From positions 1-64,000 of the forward strand of contig JANDJZ010000159.1 of the NCBI GenBank assembly GCA_027943245.1: a stretch of DNA of 64,000 bases. The letters run 5' to 3'. Each line of letters opens with the position of its first letter. Positions within the stretch are counted from its first letter, which is position 1. Of the stretch, positions 9,547 to 20,403 are shown in pieces. The notes beneath the pieces are model-generated. The model saw only the letters and a list, made by a program, of their open reading frames with translations, did not search any database and was not told the DNA's origin. This DNA is from Acanthamoeba sp. SK_2022b (taxonomy: Eukaryota > Discosea > Longamoebia > Acanthamoebidae). A program made the position numbers and the translations under genes.

Positions 9547-12503
9547 ATGAAGAGCCGCAAGCCGTCAGGATCGATCAAGAGCAGGACTGAGAGCCTGGCA
9601 CAGCCTTTCCTTAACTTGACTGTGGCCAAGCTCGAGCAGCCCGAGAAGGAGGGCTTCCTCCACAAGAACGGCGAGAAGCGGTGGTTCATCCTCAAGGACG
9701 CTCGCCTCTACTACTTCAAGAACAAGGACGCTCAAACGCCACTTCAGGGCACCATCGAGCTCGACGCTGCGACTGTCATCGACAAAAAGGAGGGAGACAA
9801 GAAGCACGGCTTCGACGTCACCGTCCACGATGGCCGTGCTTTCCAGCTCCGCGCTCACGATGAGCAAGATAAGGAGGCCTGGATCGGCGCGATCGAGAAG
9901 GTAGCCGCTAAGACCCCTGCGCCCGCCAAGGAGGCCGAGAAGGGTACTACTCTACACACTTTGTTACGTGGGGTTGAAATCGCAGTGTGCGCATTCAATT
10001 CAATTGAAATTTGCAGTGAGCTCGATCGCAGCAGTTCAATTCTGTGGACTTAAAAATTTGTCTTCCCGCCATTTCTGTAATCGCCAAGTCACAACTGAGC
10101 TCTGAACACTTCCTCCGATCCTATGCAGAGCCTGAGAAGCAGGCCGAGGTGAAGGGTAAGCAGGCCAAGCGTAACAGCAAGAAGGAGAAGAAGAACAAGA
10201 AGTCGTCCAAGGATGACTCTTCGTCTTCAGACTCGTCTTCCGACTCTTCCTCCGATGACGACGAGAAGGAGAACCACACGGAAGAGGCTAAGCCCGAAGC
10301 CGAGAAGCCCGCCGAAGAGGCAAAGTCCGAGGAGAAGCCCACCGAGGAGAAGAAGGAGGAGGAGGCCAAGCCCGCAGCCAAGCCCGCCGAGAAGTCCGAG
10401 GACAAGAAGGCGAAGAAGGCTGATAAAAAGGAGAAGGAGGAAAAGAAGAAGCACGAGAAGGAGGAGAAGAAGCACGAGAAGGAGGAGAAGAAGCACGAGA
10501 AGGAGGAGAAGAAGCACGAGAAGGAGGAGAAGAAGCAGGAGCGACCCACTTCGCCCCAGCCCAAGAAGAACGCGTTCGGTTTCATGAGCTTGAAGAGGCA
10601 CAAGAAGCCCGCTCACGAGGAGGAGAAGCACGAGGAGAAGAAGGCCACTCAGGAGAAGAAGGAGGAGGCCAAGCCCGACAAGAAGGCCGACAAGAAGGGC
10701 AAGCCTGCCAAGCACGAGGAGAAGGCCGCCGAGCCTGAGGTCGCCGAGAAGGCTGCCGTCGTCGCCGCGCCTGCCGAGGAGCACAAGGAGAAGGACGAAG
10801 AGAAGGAGCACGCCAAGGAAGAGGCCAAGCCCGCCGCCGTCGAGACTCCTGCTGCTGAGGAGCACAAGGAGAAGGACGATGAGAAGAAGGAGAAGGAGGA
10901 CGATGACTCCTCATCCGACTCGGATTCCGACTCCTCCTCCGACTCTGAGTCGGATGAAGAGGACAAGAAGCCCAAGGAAGCAGCCAAGCCCGCCGAGGAG
11001 AAGAAGGACGAGCCCGCTCAGGAGGAGGCCAAGCCCGAGGCCGAGAAGCCCGCCGAGGAGGCCAAGCCCGTCGCCGTCGCTGCCGCGCCTGCCGAGGAAC
11101 ACAAGGAAAAGGAGAAGGAAAAGAAGGACGCCAAGAAGAAGCCGGCGCCCAAGGAGGATATCACTTCGCCTAGGAGCGCCAGGAAGGCTGGTGGTCTCTT
11201 CAGCATCTTCGGCAAGAAGGGCAAGAAGGAGGAGAAGCACGAGGAGAAGAAGGAGAAGCACGAGGAGAAGAAGGAGGAGGCCAAGGAGGCCAAGGAGGCC
11301 AAGGCGGCCGAGAAGAGCGAGGCCCACGAGGAGAAGCATGAGGAGGCTGCCGAAGTCGAGTCCGAGGCGAAGGAGGCGCCCGCGCCCAAGTCCGAGGAGG
11401 AAGCCGAGCCCGCCAAGGAGGAGGCCGAGCCCAAGGAGGAGGCACACAAGCCCGCCGAGCCTGCCGCCGAGGCCGAGAAGGAGGCCGAGCCCAAGGAGGA
11501 GGCCCACAAGCCCGAGGACGAGCACCACGAGGCCAAGGACGAGCCCGCCGGCGAGAAGGAGGCCCCCAAGACCGACGAGGAGCACCACGAGGAGCACGCC
11601 GCCGACGCCGACAAGGGCAAGGAGAAGGAGAAGGAGGGCGAGGAGGAGGCCAAGCCGCAGCTGACCCGAGGAGCCATCGTGGGCCTCTTCACGGCCCAGG
11701 CGGCCTTCGTGCCCGAGGACAAGCTCCGCGAGTGGTGGGCCAAGGCCACGGCCGAGCTGACCGAGCTCGAGGACGCCGAGCTCAAGAACAAGCACGAGGA
11801 GACGCCCAAGGAGAAGAAGGAGCGGCTCAAGCGGGAGGCCGCCGAGAAGAAGCGCCAGGAGCAGGAGAAGAAGAAGAAGGAGAAGGAGGAGAAGAAGAAG
11901 AAGCTCGAGGAGGAGAAGAAGAAGGCCGCCGAGGAGAAGGAGAAGAAGAGGAAGGAGGCCGAGGAGAAGAAGAAGAAGCTCGAGGAGGAGAAGAAGAAGG
12001 CCGCCGAGGAGAAGAAGAAGAAGGAGGCCGAGGAAAAGAAGGAGGCCGAGGAGAAGAAGAAGGCCGAGGAGGAGCTCAAGAAGAAGGCCGCCGAGGAGGA
12101 GCACAAGAAGAAGGCCGCCGAGGAGGAGAACAAGAAGAAGGCCGACAAGACCAAGTCTCAGGAGGACAAGGAGGTCGCCGCCGAGCCCAAGGAGGCCGCC
12201 GAGAAGGAGGAGCACGCCGACTCGAGCAGCTCCGACGACGACTCCGACTCGGAGTCTGACTCGGACGAGGAGAAGCCCGCCGCCGCCGCCCCTGCCCCCA
12301 CCCCCGCCAAGGAGGAGAAGGCCGCCCCCGCGGCCGAGAAGAAGGTCGAGACCAAGAGGGAGAGCGACTCGGACGCCAGCAGCTCAGACTCGGACTCGGA
12401 CGAGTCGGACAACGAGGAGAAGCACGAGAAGAGCAAGGACGACGACTCCTCCAGCGAGAGCCACAGCGACAGCGATAGCGACAGCGAGAGCGAGAGCGAC
12501 TAG
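9547..12503 (+). CDS. PH-domain protein with giant Lys/Glu-rich and Ser/Asp-rich tail
   Basis: Two exons (9547 to about 9942, and about 10129-12503). Exon 1 encodes a compact pleckstrin-homology domain at roughly residues 35-120: KEGFLHKNGEKRWFILKD, then ARLYYFKNKDAQTPLQGTIE, and the C-terminal helix with its invariant Trp (DKEAWIGAIEKVAA). Exon 2 is about 790 residues of extreme low complexity: repeats of KHEKEEK, PAEEAKPE and KKKLEEEKKKAAEEK, broken by Ser/Asp blocks (SSSSDSSSDSSSDDDE, SDSDSSSDSESDEED). Three short non-repetitive islands stand out: KKNAFGFMSLKRHKK, SARKAGGLFSIFGKKGKK, and a longer one around TRGAIVGLFTAQAAFVPED plus KLREWWAKATAEL. Predicted role is a phosphoinositide-binding membrane adaptor with a long charged, casein-kinase-like substrate tail (inference). 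The repeat bias opens false frames on the other strand. Confidence 0.85.
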
Positions 12504-13160
12504 AAGCCCCCTCGCCCCACCCATTCGAGGGCCTCTGCGCCGTTAGGCGGCCCTTGAGAGCCCCCAAACCGCACTTTGCTTTTCTTATTGTTTCCCCCCC
12601 CCCCTCTCCCCACCTAAGTTATTGCGTGTGCAACCCAAGAGAGATAGATGACTGGTGATGGACGAGCCTCTCTCAACAACACGCGCCATCACGCACACGC
12701 ACACTCTACTCTTTCTTTACATCTACAACACGGCTCCCACCTTGGGACCTCTTTTGCAGCAACAACTCTCTATCCAGCAATAAACAATCAGCAACCAACA
12801 AACAATCAACTGATGTTGATGCAACTCTCATCCTTCCTTGACTTGAGCGTGCTTGTTGCTTGTCACACGCGGAGAGGCGTGCCAGCTCTGGCCCAGTGTC
12901 GTCAAAAAATGGAGTGAGAAAGAGAGCAGAAAGGAAAGCCGGAGGCAAAGAGGGCGGGGGAAATCTGCAGCTCAATCGCGAAATCGTAGCCTCCCGTGTG
13001 CCATCCACACTTGCATCTCCTCCTCCCGATTTTCTTCACGAACTGGTAAGCCTCCACGTCTTGGCTATTGCACCTCCTTTGTTTTTTCTGCAACATGTAA
13101 TCTTTCCGGGCGTATTGGTTGCCGATTTTAACATCTGGTTTGCAATTAAACGATTAAGGG
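12504..13160. other. Intergenic region, no gene supported
   Basis: 3' flank of the PH-domain gene (with a C10+ tract near 12594-12604) and 5' flank of the WDR43 gene. It contains CA-rich and CAACA-rich stretches near 12680-12810. No coding signature on either strand. Confidence 0.5.
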
Positions 13161-16100
13161 ATGGCAACTACCTTCTATAAGCCCCTCTCGTGCTTTGAGC
13201 CCTCGTTCGAGCGATTCGCCACGCTATCGCAGGATGGCCGCCTCAAGATTTTTGATACCCGCACGGGTGGCGTTCAGCAGCAGCTGACAGAGAAAGATCA
13301 CCTCAGCACTCACTACACTGCCATCGCCTGGGGCGCCACTACCGTATGCCACCGCCTCCAAATCGTCACTTTTTTTCTTCATTTATCATAATCATTTTCC
13401 CATTTTCACATAATTTTATCCTTTTGATTTAATCACAATTGGGCTCACAATTTTGCTGCATTTATCAGTTCCAGGGCGTCGGTCAGGCCGAGCGCAGCAA
13501 GCGCGCCAAGAAGCAGCTCGGTTCGTGCCCAACCCCGCTACAACGTGAGGCGGAGATGTGTGGAGTTGTAGAAGAATAGGCAACGAGGAGGCGGGGGGGA
13601 AGGGCCTTCGTGAAGGCATGCGCGAGACGTGTCGTCCTGCTCGCTCTCATGTTTCGGCTCGCGTGCGCTTGTGCAGGCGGCGCCGTTGCTATTGGCACGG
13701 CCAAGGGCAGCATCGTCGTGTGGGACATTCTGCGCGGCGAAGTACACAAGGTGCTGGAGGGCAAGGAGGGCCACTCGGGCAAGGTGAACGACCTCGTCTT
13801 CACCGAGGGCGCCACCTTCCTCTTCTCCTGCTCCGACGACCTTCAGATCATCAAATGGAATGTCGAGAACGGCGAGATCGTCGCGTATGCACGCTCCCTC
13901 CTTGCTATCCCCTCCTCAACAACGCCTCTGACCTTCCCTCTCTCTCTCTCGCTTACTCTCTCTGGCGCGCGCGCGCAGTAAGTTCAAGGCCGACAACCAG
14001 CCCATCTCGTCGCTGGCCCTGTCGGCGGACAACTCCACGCTGGCCACCGCCTCGGCCACGATCAAGATGTGGGACCTCGCCTCCTCCAAGTCGCAGAAGA
14101 AGTTCACCGGCCACGCCTCGGCCGTCACCTGCGTTGTACGTGCTCTCTCTCACCTCTCCCTCTCTCTCTCTCTCTCTCTGCCTCGGTAAGCAGCCGAGCG
14201 CCCACTCACACGCAACCCTGTCCCCGGCGGCTGCCACAGAACTTCTCCCCCAACGGCAAGTTCCTGGTCTCCTCCTCTGCCAGCGAGCGCTTCACCAGCG
14301 TGTGGGATCTCGAGGCCGCCACGGACGCCGCCGCCGCCGGTACCGCTCACCTCACCTCATCTCCACTCCCCTTCTCCAATCGACTCTGCGCATGCTCACC
14401 GGGAGCTCGCGGGTTGTGTGTTCACAGTGTTCACTGCGTCGAGCAACCCGGTCCACGTGGAGTTCAGTAAGCCCAAGAAGGCCAAGGCCAAGGCCTCGAT
14501 GGTCCTGGCCCTGCTGCGCTCGGGCGCCGTGGGCCTCTGGCAGTTCGAACACAAGGCCAACGCCGACGCCAAGCCCACGTCGCACAAGCCCGACGCGGTG
14601 ATCAAGGTGCGCCTGGCCGATGGCGCCACGGCCGCGCAGGACAAGAACAAGAAGAACAGGGGCAAGAACAAGAAGGGCACCGTGCTCTTTGCGCAGTTCA
14701 CCGGCGAGCACGAGGTCCTCGTCGTCTACGGCACCACCATCAAGCCGGTCTTTGAGCGTGTGGTATGCTCCGCCGCCCTTCGTGCTTCCCTCTCTCTCTC
14801 TCTCTCTCCCCTCTTGCCGTGTGTTGTGTTGTGTTGTGTTAGCCGTCACATCTAACGGTCGTCGTATGGCAGAACCTGTTGGACGACATCACGGGACAGC
14901 TGAAGAAGAAGATCACGATCCTCGACGCGAGCGAGGCCGGCGGCGCGCTGATCGAGCCGGAGGCCGCCCGGGAGAAGAAGAGCCAGGTGCACACCACCAT
15001 GCTGGGACCGAGCCAGACCAGCTCGCTCATCAAGGCCGGCGTCGCGACCGAGGGCAAGAAGGCCGACGCCGCCCCCAAGAAGGCGGAGAAGGCCGCCGCG
15101 CCCGCCGCGAAAAAGGAGTCCCTCACGCTGCAGGAGCAGCTCGACCGCATGCAGCTCACCGCGAACAATGACGAGGCCGAGGAGGAGAGGGAGTCCGACG
15201 AGGAGAAGATGGAGGCGGAGGCCACCGGAGGTATGCTCCCCTTTCCAATGCCAGCCCCCCGCGACGCGTGTGTGGTCATACGGGGAGCGCGCGGGCTCAC
15301 GACCTGTTGTGTGTATGTGTGGGATGGGTTGGGGGGAGCGCAGCGCTCGAGAAGGAGGTGAAGAGCCTGCTGAGCGCGTGGGGAGGTGACGACAAGAAGA
15401 TCCGCAAGCTCAAGGCCCACCAGGTGGCGCCCAAGGCGACGTCGCTGGCTTCGGCGCTGGGGCAGGCCATCCACACCAAGGACAAGCACCTGCTGGAGAA
15501 GGTGCTGAACATCAGCCAGGAGCAGATCATCTTCGGGACCGTCAGGCGCATCCAGCAGGACCACGTCCTCCCCTTCCTGGAGCTCGTGCTGACCCGGTTC
15601 CGAGGCAACCCCAACCGCAGCGTGTCCCTCCTCGTGTGGATCAGGGCCGTGCTGGTCGAGCACGTGGCCTACCTCAGCACCGTGCCCGCCCTCCTCACCA
15701 CGCTCAGCGACCTCTACTCGACCGTGCGAACGCGCCTGGTGAACCACAAGCGCTACGTCAAGCTGGCCGGGCGGCTCGAGCTCCTCAATGCGCAGATCAA
15801 GGAGCGGAACGCGCGCGCCGAGGCCACGCAGCGCGGCGTGTTCATCTACCGGGAGGACTACGACGACGACGGCCGCAGCCAAGAAGAGGAGGGCGTCACC
15901 CTCATGGACGTGATGGACATGGGCGACGAGGATGAGCAGGACGTGATGGACGACGACGATGAGGACGAGGAGGAGATCGAAGACGACGGCATCGAGCACG
16001 ACGATGACGACGAAGACGAGGAGGGTGAGGAGGGCGAGGACGGCGGAGCCAACCTGAGGCGAAAGAGGAGGCAGGCGCTGGAGGACGACGATGAGGAGGA

Positions 16101-16212
16101 GGAGGAGGATGACGAGGAAGGTGAAAATGGCGAGGAGCCATCCGACGACGAGGAGGGTGATGAGCTTGGTGAGGAGGAAGACGCCGATGAAGACGACGAG
16201 GAAGACAACTGA
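13161..16212 (+). CDS. WDR43/UTP5-type WD-repeat protein of the SSU processome
   Basis: About nine exons. The N-terminus MATTFYKPLSCFEPSFERFA, then TLSQDGRLKIFDTRTGG, is the start expected of UTP5/WDR43. WD repeats follow: GAVAIGTAKGSIVVWDILRG, HSGKVNDLVFTEGATFLFSC..DDLQIIKWNVENGE, ISSLALSADNSTLATAS..IKMWDLAS, and NFSPNGKFLVSSSASER..SVWDLEA. A second set includes VLALLRSGAVGLWQFEHKA and VLFAQFTGEHEVLVVYGTTI. The C-terminal half has the Utp12 domain (HTKDKHLLEKVLNISQEQII, VLPFLELVLTRF, NRSVSLLVWIRAVLVEHVAY, LNAQIKERNARAE) and ends in a long Asp/Glu tail, typical of nucleolar proteins. Role: t-UTP/UTP-A subcomplex, coupling rDNA transcription to 18S pre-rRNA processing (family knowledge). Some intron borders are approximate. 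Confidence 0.88.
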
Positions 16213-16681
16213 GCATCGCCACCAACAAACCAATAATAATTCTCCTTTTCCCCCTTTGCCACACGTCTCTGGCTGGTTTCTCTCTCTCTCTCTCTGCGGG
16301 TTCAACGGTGCAGTTGTTCAAAACTCTCGATCGAGTAACTCTGTGCTTGGCTGCAGTGTGGCTGCTGTACATGTACGCCAGCGTTGCTGCACACAGCGCC
16401 ACGACACGTCGTCTCATCTCGATTGGAGTGGTCTGCTTGCTACAAACCGGGAATTTGCGGAGCGCCAAAATATCATTTACGAAACAATTTCGATTTTCAC
16501 GAGCAACGAGGTCTGGTTTTGGCCTGTAACGGAGTCCTCCGCATTGGTCGAAAAGTTCAGGAAAAATTGAGCTTTGTATGCTCTCCCGTCTGCCGTTTCC
16601 TTCTCCCTTCCACACAACTTACAAACCACCAACAAGCAACGCTCGACCAGCCCAACAACTTCATCACACACGCCAAACAAC
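16213..16681. other. Intergenic region, no gene supported
   Basis: Lies between the acidic tail stop of WDR43 and the membrane-protein ATG. A CT tract at 16280-16295 is present. An in-frame open stretch continues upstream of 16682 to an ATG at 16574 but adds no recognisable signal. Confidence 0.5.
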
Positions 16682-18241
16682 ATGGCCCGTTCCAGCAACC
16701 CGATGCTGGTGCTCGTGCTTGTGTTGGTCATGTCCCTCGTGTGCCCCAACATGGCCACAACTTCGCTTCCTCCCGCGACTCGGCCCGCCAACGGTAACTT
16801 CGTCATGGCCAACGCCAACCACCAACCTCAGCAACCGACCTACCGCCAGGTGGCCGTTGCGGCCTCTCTTCTGGTGGGCTTCTCGGGCTTTCTTCTGCTT
16901 CACGTGGTGTACCCCTGGCATGCACACTCTGCAGACCCTGCACCCGCGGTAGCACAGAGTCCCGACGACGAGTGCCTCGGTTGCAGCAGCAGTCGGGTGG
17001 AGAAAAGCACCAGCTCCACTCTCAAGCCCAAGCCAACAACTACAACTCTTCCGGACAAGGTTGGCGCCAAGTCCAACAACCGTTCCGCCGTGGTCGAGAG
17101 TCGTCCGAACATCACGCCTGAGGTGGCCAATAACTCTTCGAAGAAAGTCACGCCCAGGCCCCAGGCAAACACCACGACGACGTCGTCGTTGCGTGTTGCC
17201 AATACGTCAACGACCTCTTCGGGACAGAAGACCGCCGCGTCAGCTCCTTCCTCGAGCCCTGTGCAAGCAAAGGGGCTTCCCTTGACGACAGCAGCATCGA
17301 GCCTCCCTCCGTTGAGCTCAAGCGCTCCAGTCTCTTCCGCCAACGATACGACCTCATCTTCATCTCCATCTCCATCTCCATCTTCAACTTCATCTTCATC
17401 TTCATCTACTACGCCCACTTTCGTCAATTCGACCTCAACCGCAACAACGGTAAAGCCTTCCTCGCTCCCCAGCCTTGCTTCGACCTCGAGTTCGACCTAT
17501 TCGGCCGAGTCTTCAGCAACGCCCGAACCGTCGACGCTTTCGACCTCGCCAGAGCCGCCTTCCTCGCTCCCCAGCCTCACCTCGACCCTGAGTTCGGCCC
17601 ATTGGGCCGAGTCGTCTTCAGCCGAGCAGAGCTATGTGGACCTGCTCAGTCAGGTGGCCATGACTTTGGTCGACTTCGCGCTCCTGGTGGGGCAACTGAT
17701 CGTGAACGTGGTGGTGAGCGTGGTCCTGTGTGCCGTGGTCCTCTTGTTGGGAGCGGTTCTGCTGCTGGTGGTGGTCATCGTGTTTGTGCCCACCTCGTTC
17801 GTGCACACGGTGACCCTTCTCATTCTGCGGCGCATGGGCGTAAGAGACACCATCATCAATACCACGAGGATGTTCGAGAGGGCCAGGAGAGCCAGAGAAG
17901 CAGAGGCCGAGAGAGAACGACAACGCCAACGAGAGGCCCAAGACGCGGCCGAGAGCATTCGCCGGTGGCAGGAGATCATGCGCGAAGCCAACCGCGAGGT
18001 ACGCCGCCCTCAGTCACACAACAGCAGCAATGAAGCTTGCTCTCTTCATCATCTCCTGACCGATCATTCCCCCCCCCCCTCTTTCCCTTCCAATCCCCCG
18101 CAGGCGGACAAGCGGGCTGAGGCGGAGCGTCGGGCGCAGCAAGAGAGAGAGGAGGCCGAGAGGGAGGAGGGAGGACAAAGAGCAGCAGCAACAGCAGGAG
18201 GAGGAGGAGGAGGCGAAGGAGGGGGAATGAGTGCGACCTAA
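16682..18241 (+). CDS. Ser/Thr-rich membrane protein with cytosolic coiled coil, family unknown
   Basis: The start at 16682 gives MARSSNPMLVLVLVLVMSLV, a classic signal peptide. A second hydrophobic segment (VAVAASLLVGFSGFLLLHVV) follows near residue 65. Then comes a long Ser/Thr/Pro-rich stretch resembling a heavily O-glycosylated stalk, including a SSSSPSPSPSSTSSSSSST block. Next is a pair of strongly hydrophobic segments (LLVGQLIVNVVVSVVLCAVV and LLLGAVLLLVVVIVFVPTSF). A basic/acidic coiled coil (REAEAERERQRQREAQDAAE) leads to a probable 104-nt in-frame intron (about 18000-18103), after which ADKRAEAERRAQQEREEAE ends in a Gly-rich tail. The layout suggests a surface or organelle membrane protein. 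No catalytic motif was recognised. Confidence 0.7.
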   Translation: MARSSNPMLVLVLVLVMSLVCPNMATTSLPPATRPANGNFVMANANHQPQQPTYRQVAVAASLLVGFSGFLLLHVVYPWHAHSADPAPAVAQSPDDECLGCSSSRVEKSTSSTLKPKPTTTTLPDKVGAKSNNRSAVVESRPNITPEVANNSSKKVTPRPQANTTTTSSLRVANTSTTSSGQKTAASAPSSSPVQAKGLPLTTAASSLPPLSSSAPVSSANDTTSSSSPSPSPSSTSSSSSSTTPTFVNSTSTATTVKPSSLPSLASTSSSTYSAESSATPEPSTLSTSPEPPSSLPSLTSTLSSAHWAESSSAEQSYVDLLSQVAMTLVDFALLVGQLIVNVVVSVVLCAVVLLLGAVLLLVVVIVFVPTSFVHTVTLLILRRMGVRDTIINTTRMFERARRAREAEAERERQRQREAQDAAESIRRWQEIMREANREVRRPQSHNSSNEACSLHHLLTDHSPPPSFPSNPPQADKRAEAERRAQQEREEAEREEGGQRAAATAGGGGGGEGGGMSAT

Positions 18242-18874
18242 AGGCTTGCCAGCACGACAAGCGGCTACCTGCTTCCGCTGTGGGAGGCAGGACCGCGGGC
18301 GGTTCCCCTTGTATGCGGGCCGCCCCGATCGACGCTTGACCACCTATCGGTGGTCAGGATCGAGCTGGGCTTCTAGGGCAACACCTTTCCTCTTCTTCTT
18401 CTTCTTCTTCTTCTCTTCTGCTTGCTGCTGCTGCGCTTTGTCCTCTCTCTCCCCTTCCCCCCCCCCCCTCTTCTGTCCCCCCTCCTCCCCCTCGTTCTTG
18501 TTCTGCAACACAATACAGTCGTCGTTTCTTCTTCTTCTTCATCTTCATTGCCATCATGTGGGAAGAGTCCAGCGGAGGCGACGTCGGCGCGGCCCATCGT
18601 CCGGCGTGCCGCGGCCCGCACTCCTCCGCCTGGCCGCCGTGCCTGTAGGTCCCGTGTCGCTGCAGCCCGCTCTTGAGCACCTCCTCGTCCCTGCGTTTGC
18701 CCCAAGCCCATGGATAGAGAGCACGTTTGTGGTGTGTCGTGTCTAGTTTGTCGTGTGTAGTGTATAGTGGTGTGTAGCGGGTAGCGTGTAGCGTGTAGTG
18801 TGTGGTGAGGCGGGCCGGACACCAGCAGCGCCGTCGTCGAGACTGGCCTCGGCCCGGGCTTGCGTTCGGGCCTG
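18242..18874. other. Low-complexity intergenic region
   Basis: Contains CTT/TTC repeats (18383-18415 and 18525-18550), C-tracts, and a degenerate GTGTAG-type repeat near 18725. Long minus-strand frames here are poly-Glu/poly-Arg products of those tracts. No gene is supported, although the 3' end of the unidentified minus-strand gene to the right could extend in. Confidence 0.4.
18725..18806. repeat. Degenerate GTGTAGCG/GTGTAGTG tandem repeat
   Basis: Reads as imperfect 5-10 nt units (GTGTAG, TGTAGCGG, GTAGCGTGTAGCGTGTAGTG) over about 80 bp. It is not the TTAGGG telomere unit. It lies between a CTT-rich tract and the unidentified minus-strand exons. Confidence 0.7.
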
Positions 18875-19401
18875 TCAGAGGAACGGACGACGAGGCGGAG
18901 GAGTTTTGCTGAGGGACTCGCCGATGAGTTGTGAACGATGGCATGAAGAGGAACGAACCCGAAAGAGAACGTGGGCTGGATGAAGGCGCTGACGGTGCAC
19001 CGGACGCGCATCAGCGACAGCCGCAGGCACGGATGGACGTCGTGGGCACGGACAGGACACGAATCGAAGACGCGGCCTGCTGGCAGCGCACCTCGAACTC
19101 GGCGCTCGCCTGCCACCACACGTTCCGGAACACCGCCTAGACGCGCCACCCATCGCGACGCAACAGTCAGCGGAGGGGGGGGAGAGCACTCACGCAACGC
19201 CTCTGGCCGCGCCCGAGCTGCGCGTGGTCGGCGCACACCACGCGGCGTTGGGCGAGGCTCTCGGCGGTGGCGTGCACGCTCAGCACGACGCATGCAAACG
19301 ACACCGCCCTCCGCCCCTCGCACAGCGGCACGAGCGCGCCGCGCGTCCCCGTCTGCTTGTACTCGACCTCGAGCAGATCGTGCACACTGACGAGCCGGGC
19401 C
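18875..19401 (-). CDS. Unidentified spliced minus-strand gene (exons only)
   Basis: A good candidate exon on the minus strand begins after an ACACTAG acceptor near 19402. It reads ARLVSVHDLLEVEYKQTG, TRGALVPLCEGRRAVSFA and CVVLSVHATAESLAQRRV, ending at a GTGAGT donor after GQRRC. A second exon (AVFRNVWWQASAEFEVRC) can be spliced on after the CGCGTCTAG acceptor. A possible last exon ends SKTPPPRRPFL at 18875. The alternating hydrophobic/charged pattern looks protein-coding, but I cannot name a family, and the start codon and first exon are not located. It is divergent from ERCC8, with under 200 bp between them. Other splice choices are possible. Confidence 0.35.
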
Positions 19402-19583
19402 AGCCCCTAGTGTCAGCCACAGCGTCGGCCCGGGCGCGGCCAGGGAGAGTGGCGTACGTGTGGAGGTGGTCCGGGCAGAGCAGCTTGGGCAGCGCTGCCT
19501 GAGCCCAGGCACCCTTAAGAAAGTTCACCTTTATGTTTTATTTGTGCGTGACCATTTTTTCACTGTTTGATGTTGGCGAAGGG

Positions 19584-20338
19584 ATGCTGCGGTGGTTAGC
19601 CAGCAGGGAGACAGGAGAGGTGCCACCTCAGGCGCTGGCGCGTGCAGAGGCCGTGCGACGCGCCTACGACCTCGACCTGAGCGGCAAGCGTGAGATTACC
19701 ACTGCGAACCACGCTGCCTTCACCTCGCTGGCCATCGACCCCGTCGAAGCGCGCTAGTGCCTTCACCCACGACCCCTTCTACCCTCATGCGCCGCAGCGC
19801 TTAATCCTCATTTTCTGCTTCCACCACCAAGCCTGCTGGCAGGGGCCGGCGATGGATTGATTTCTGTGTTCGATTTGCACCAATTTGGCGGCAACCCACG
19901 ACAGCGGTCCACCATAGAGCCCCTCTTCCTTGCCAAGCGAGGAGGGTGCGCGTTTCCCTTCCCTTTTTACATCATTATGCTTCCATTCTACAACGTAACG
20001 CGATGCAACGCTGTCTCCCCGCGCAGGCACACGCACGGCGTGTCGAGCATCGCGTGGTACACGCACGACACGGGCATGTTCTTCTCGGGCTCCTTCGACC
20101 ACAAGGTCAACGCGTGGGACACCAACGCCCAACGCGTCGTGTGCCAGTTCGAGATGCCCCTCCCGGTCTACAGCATCGCCCTCTCCCCCATCGCCACGCG
20201 CCACGCCCTCGTCGCCGCCGGCTCTGGCGACCAGAAGGTGCGCCTGTGCGACCCCATGACCGGCGGCAGCACCCACTGCCTCCTCGGTACGACCAACGCC
20301 ACGACCGCCGTGGGCGAGGTGAGTGTAGAGAGAGAGTG

Positions 20339-20403
<65 letters not shown>

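Noticed and set aside
10911..12215. 434-codon minus-strand frame rich in Leu/Gly (and other long frames on five frames)
   Set aside because: It is the antisense of the KE-rich PH-protein tail; GAG/AAG codons read backwards give CTC/CTT Leu. No TM-like periodicity or start context supports it.
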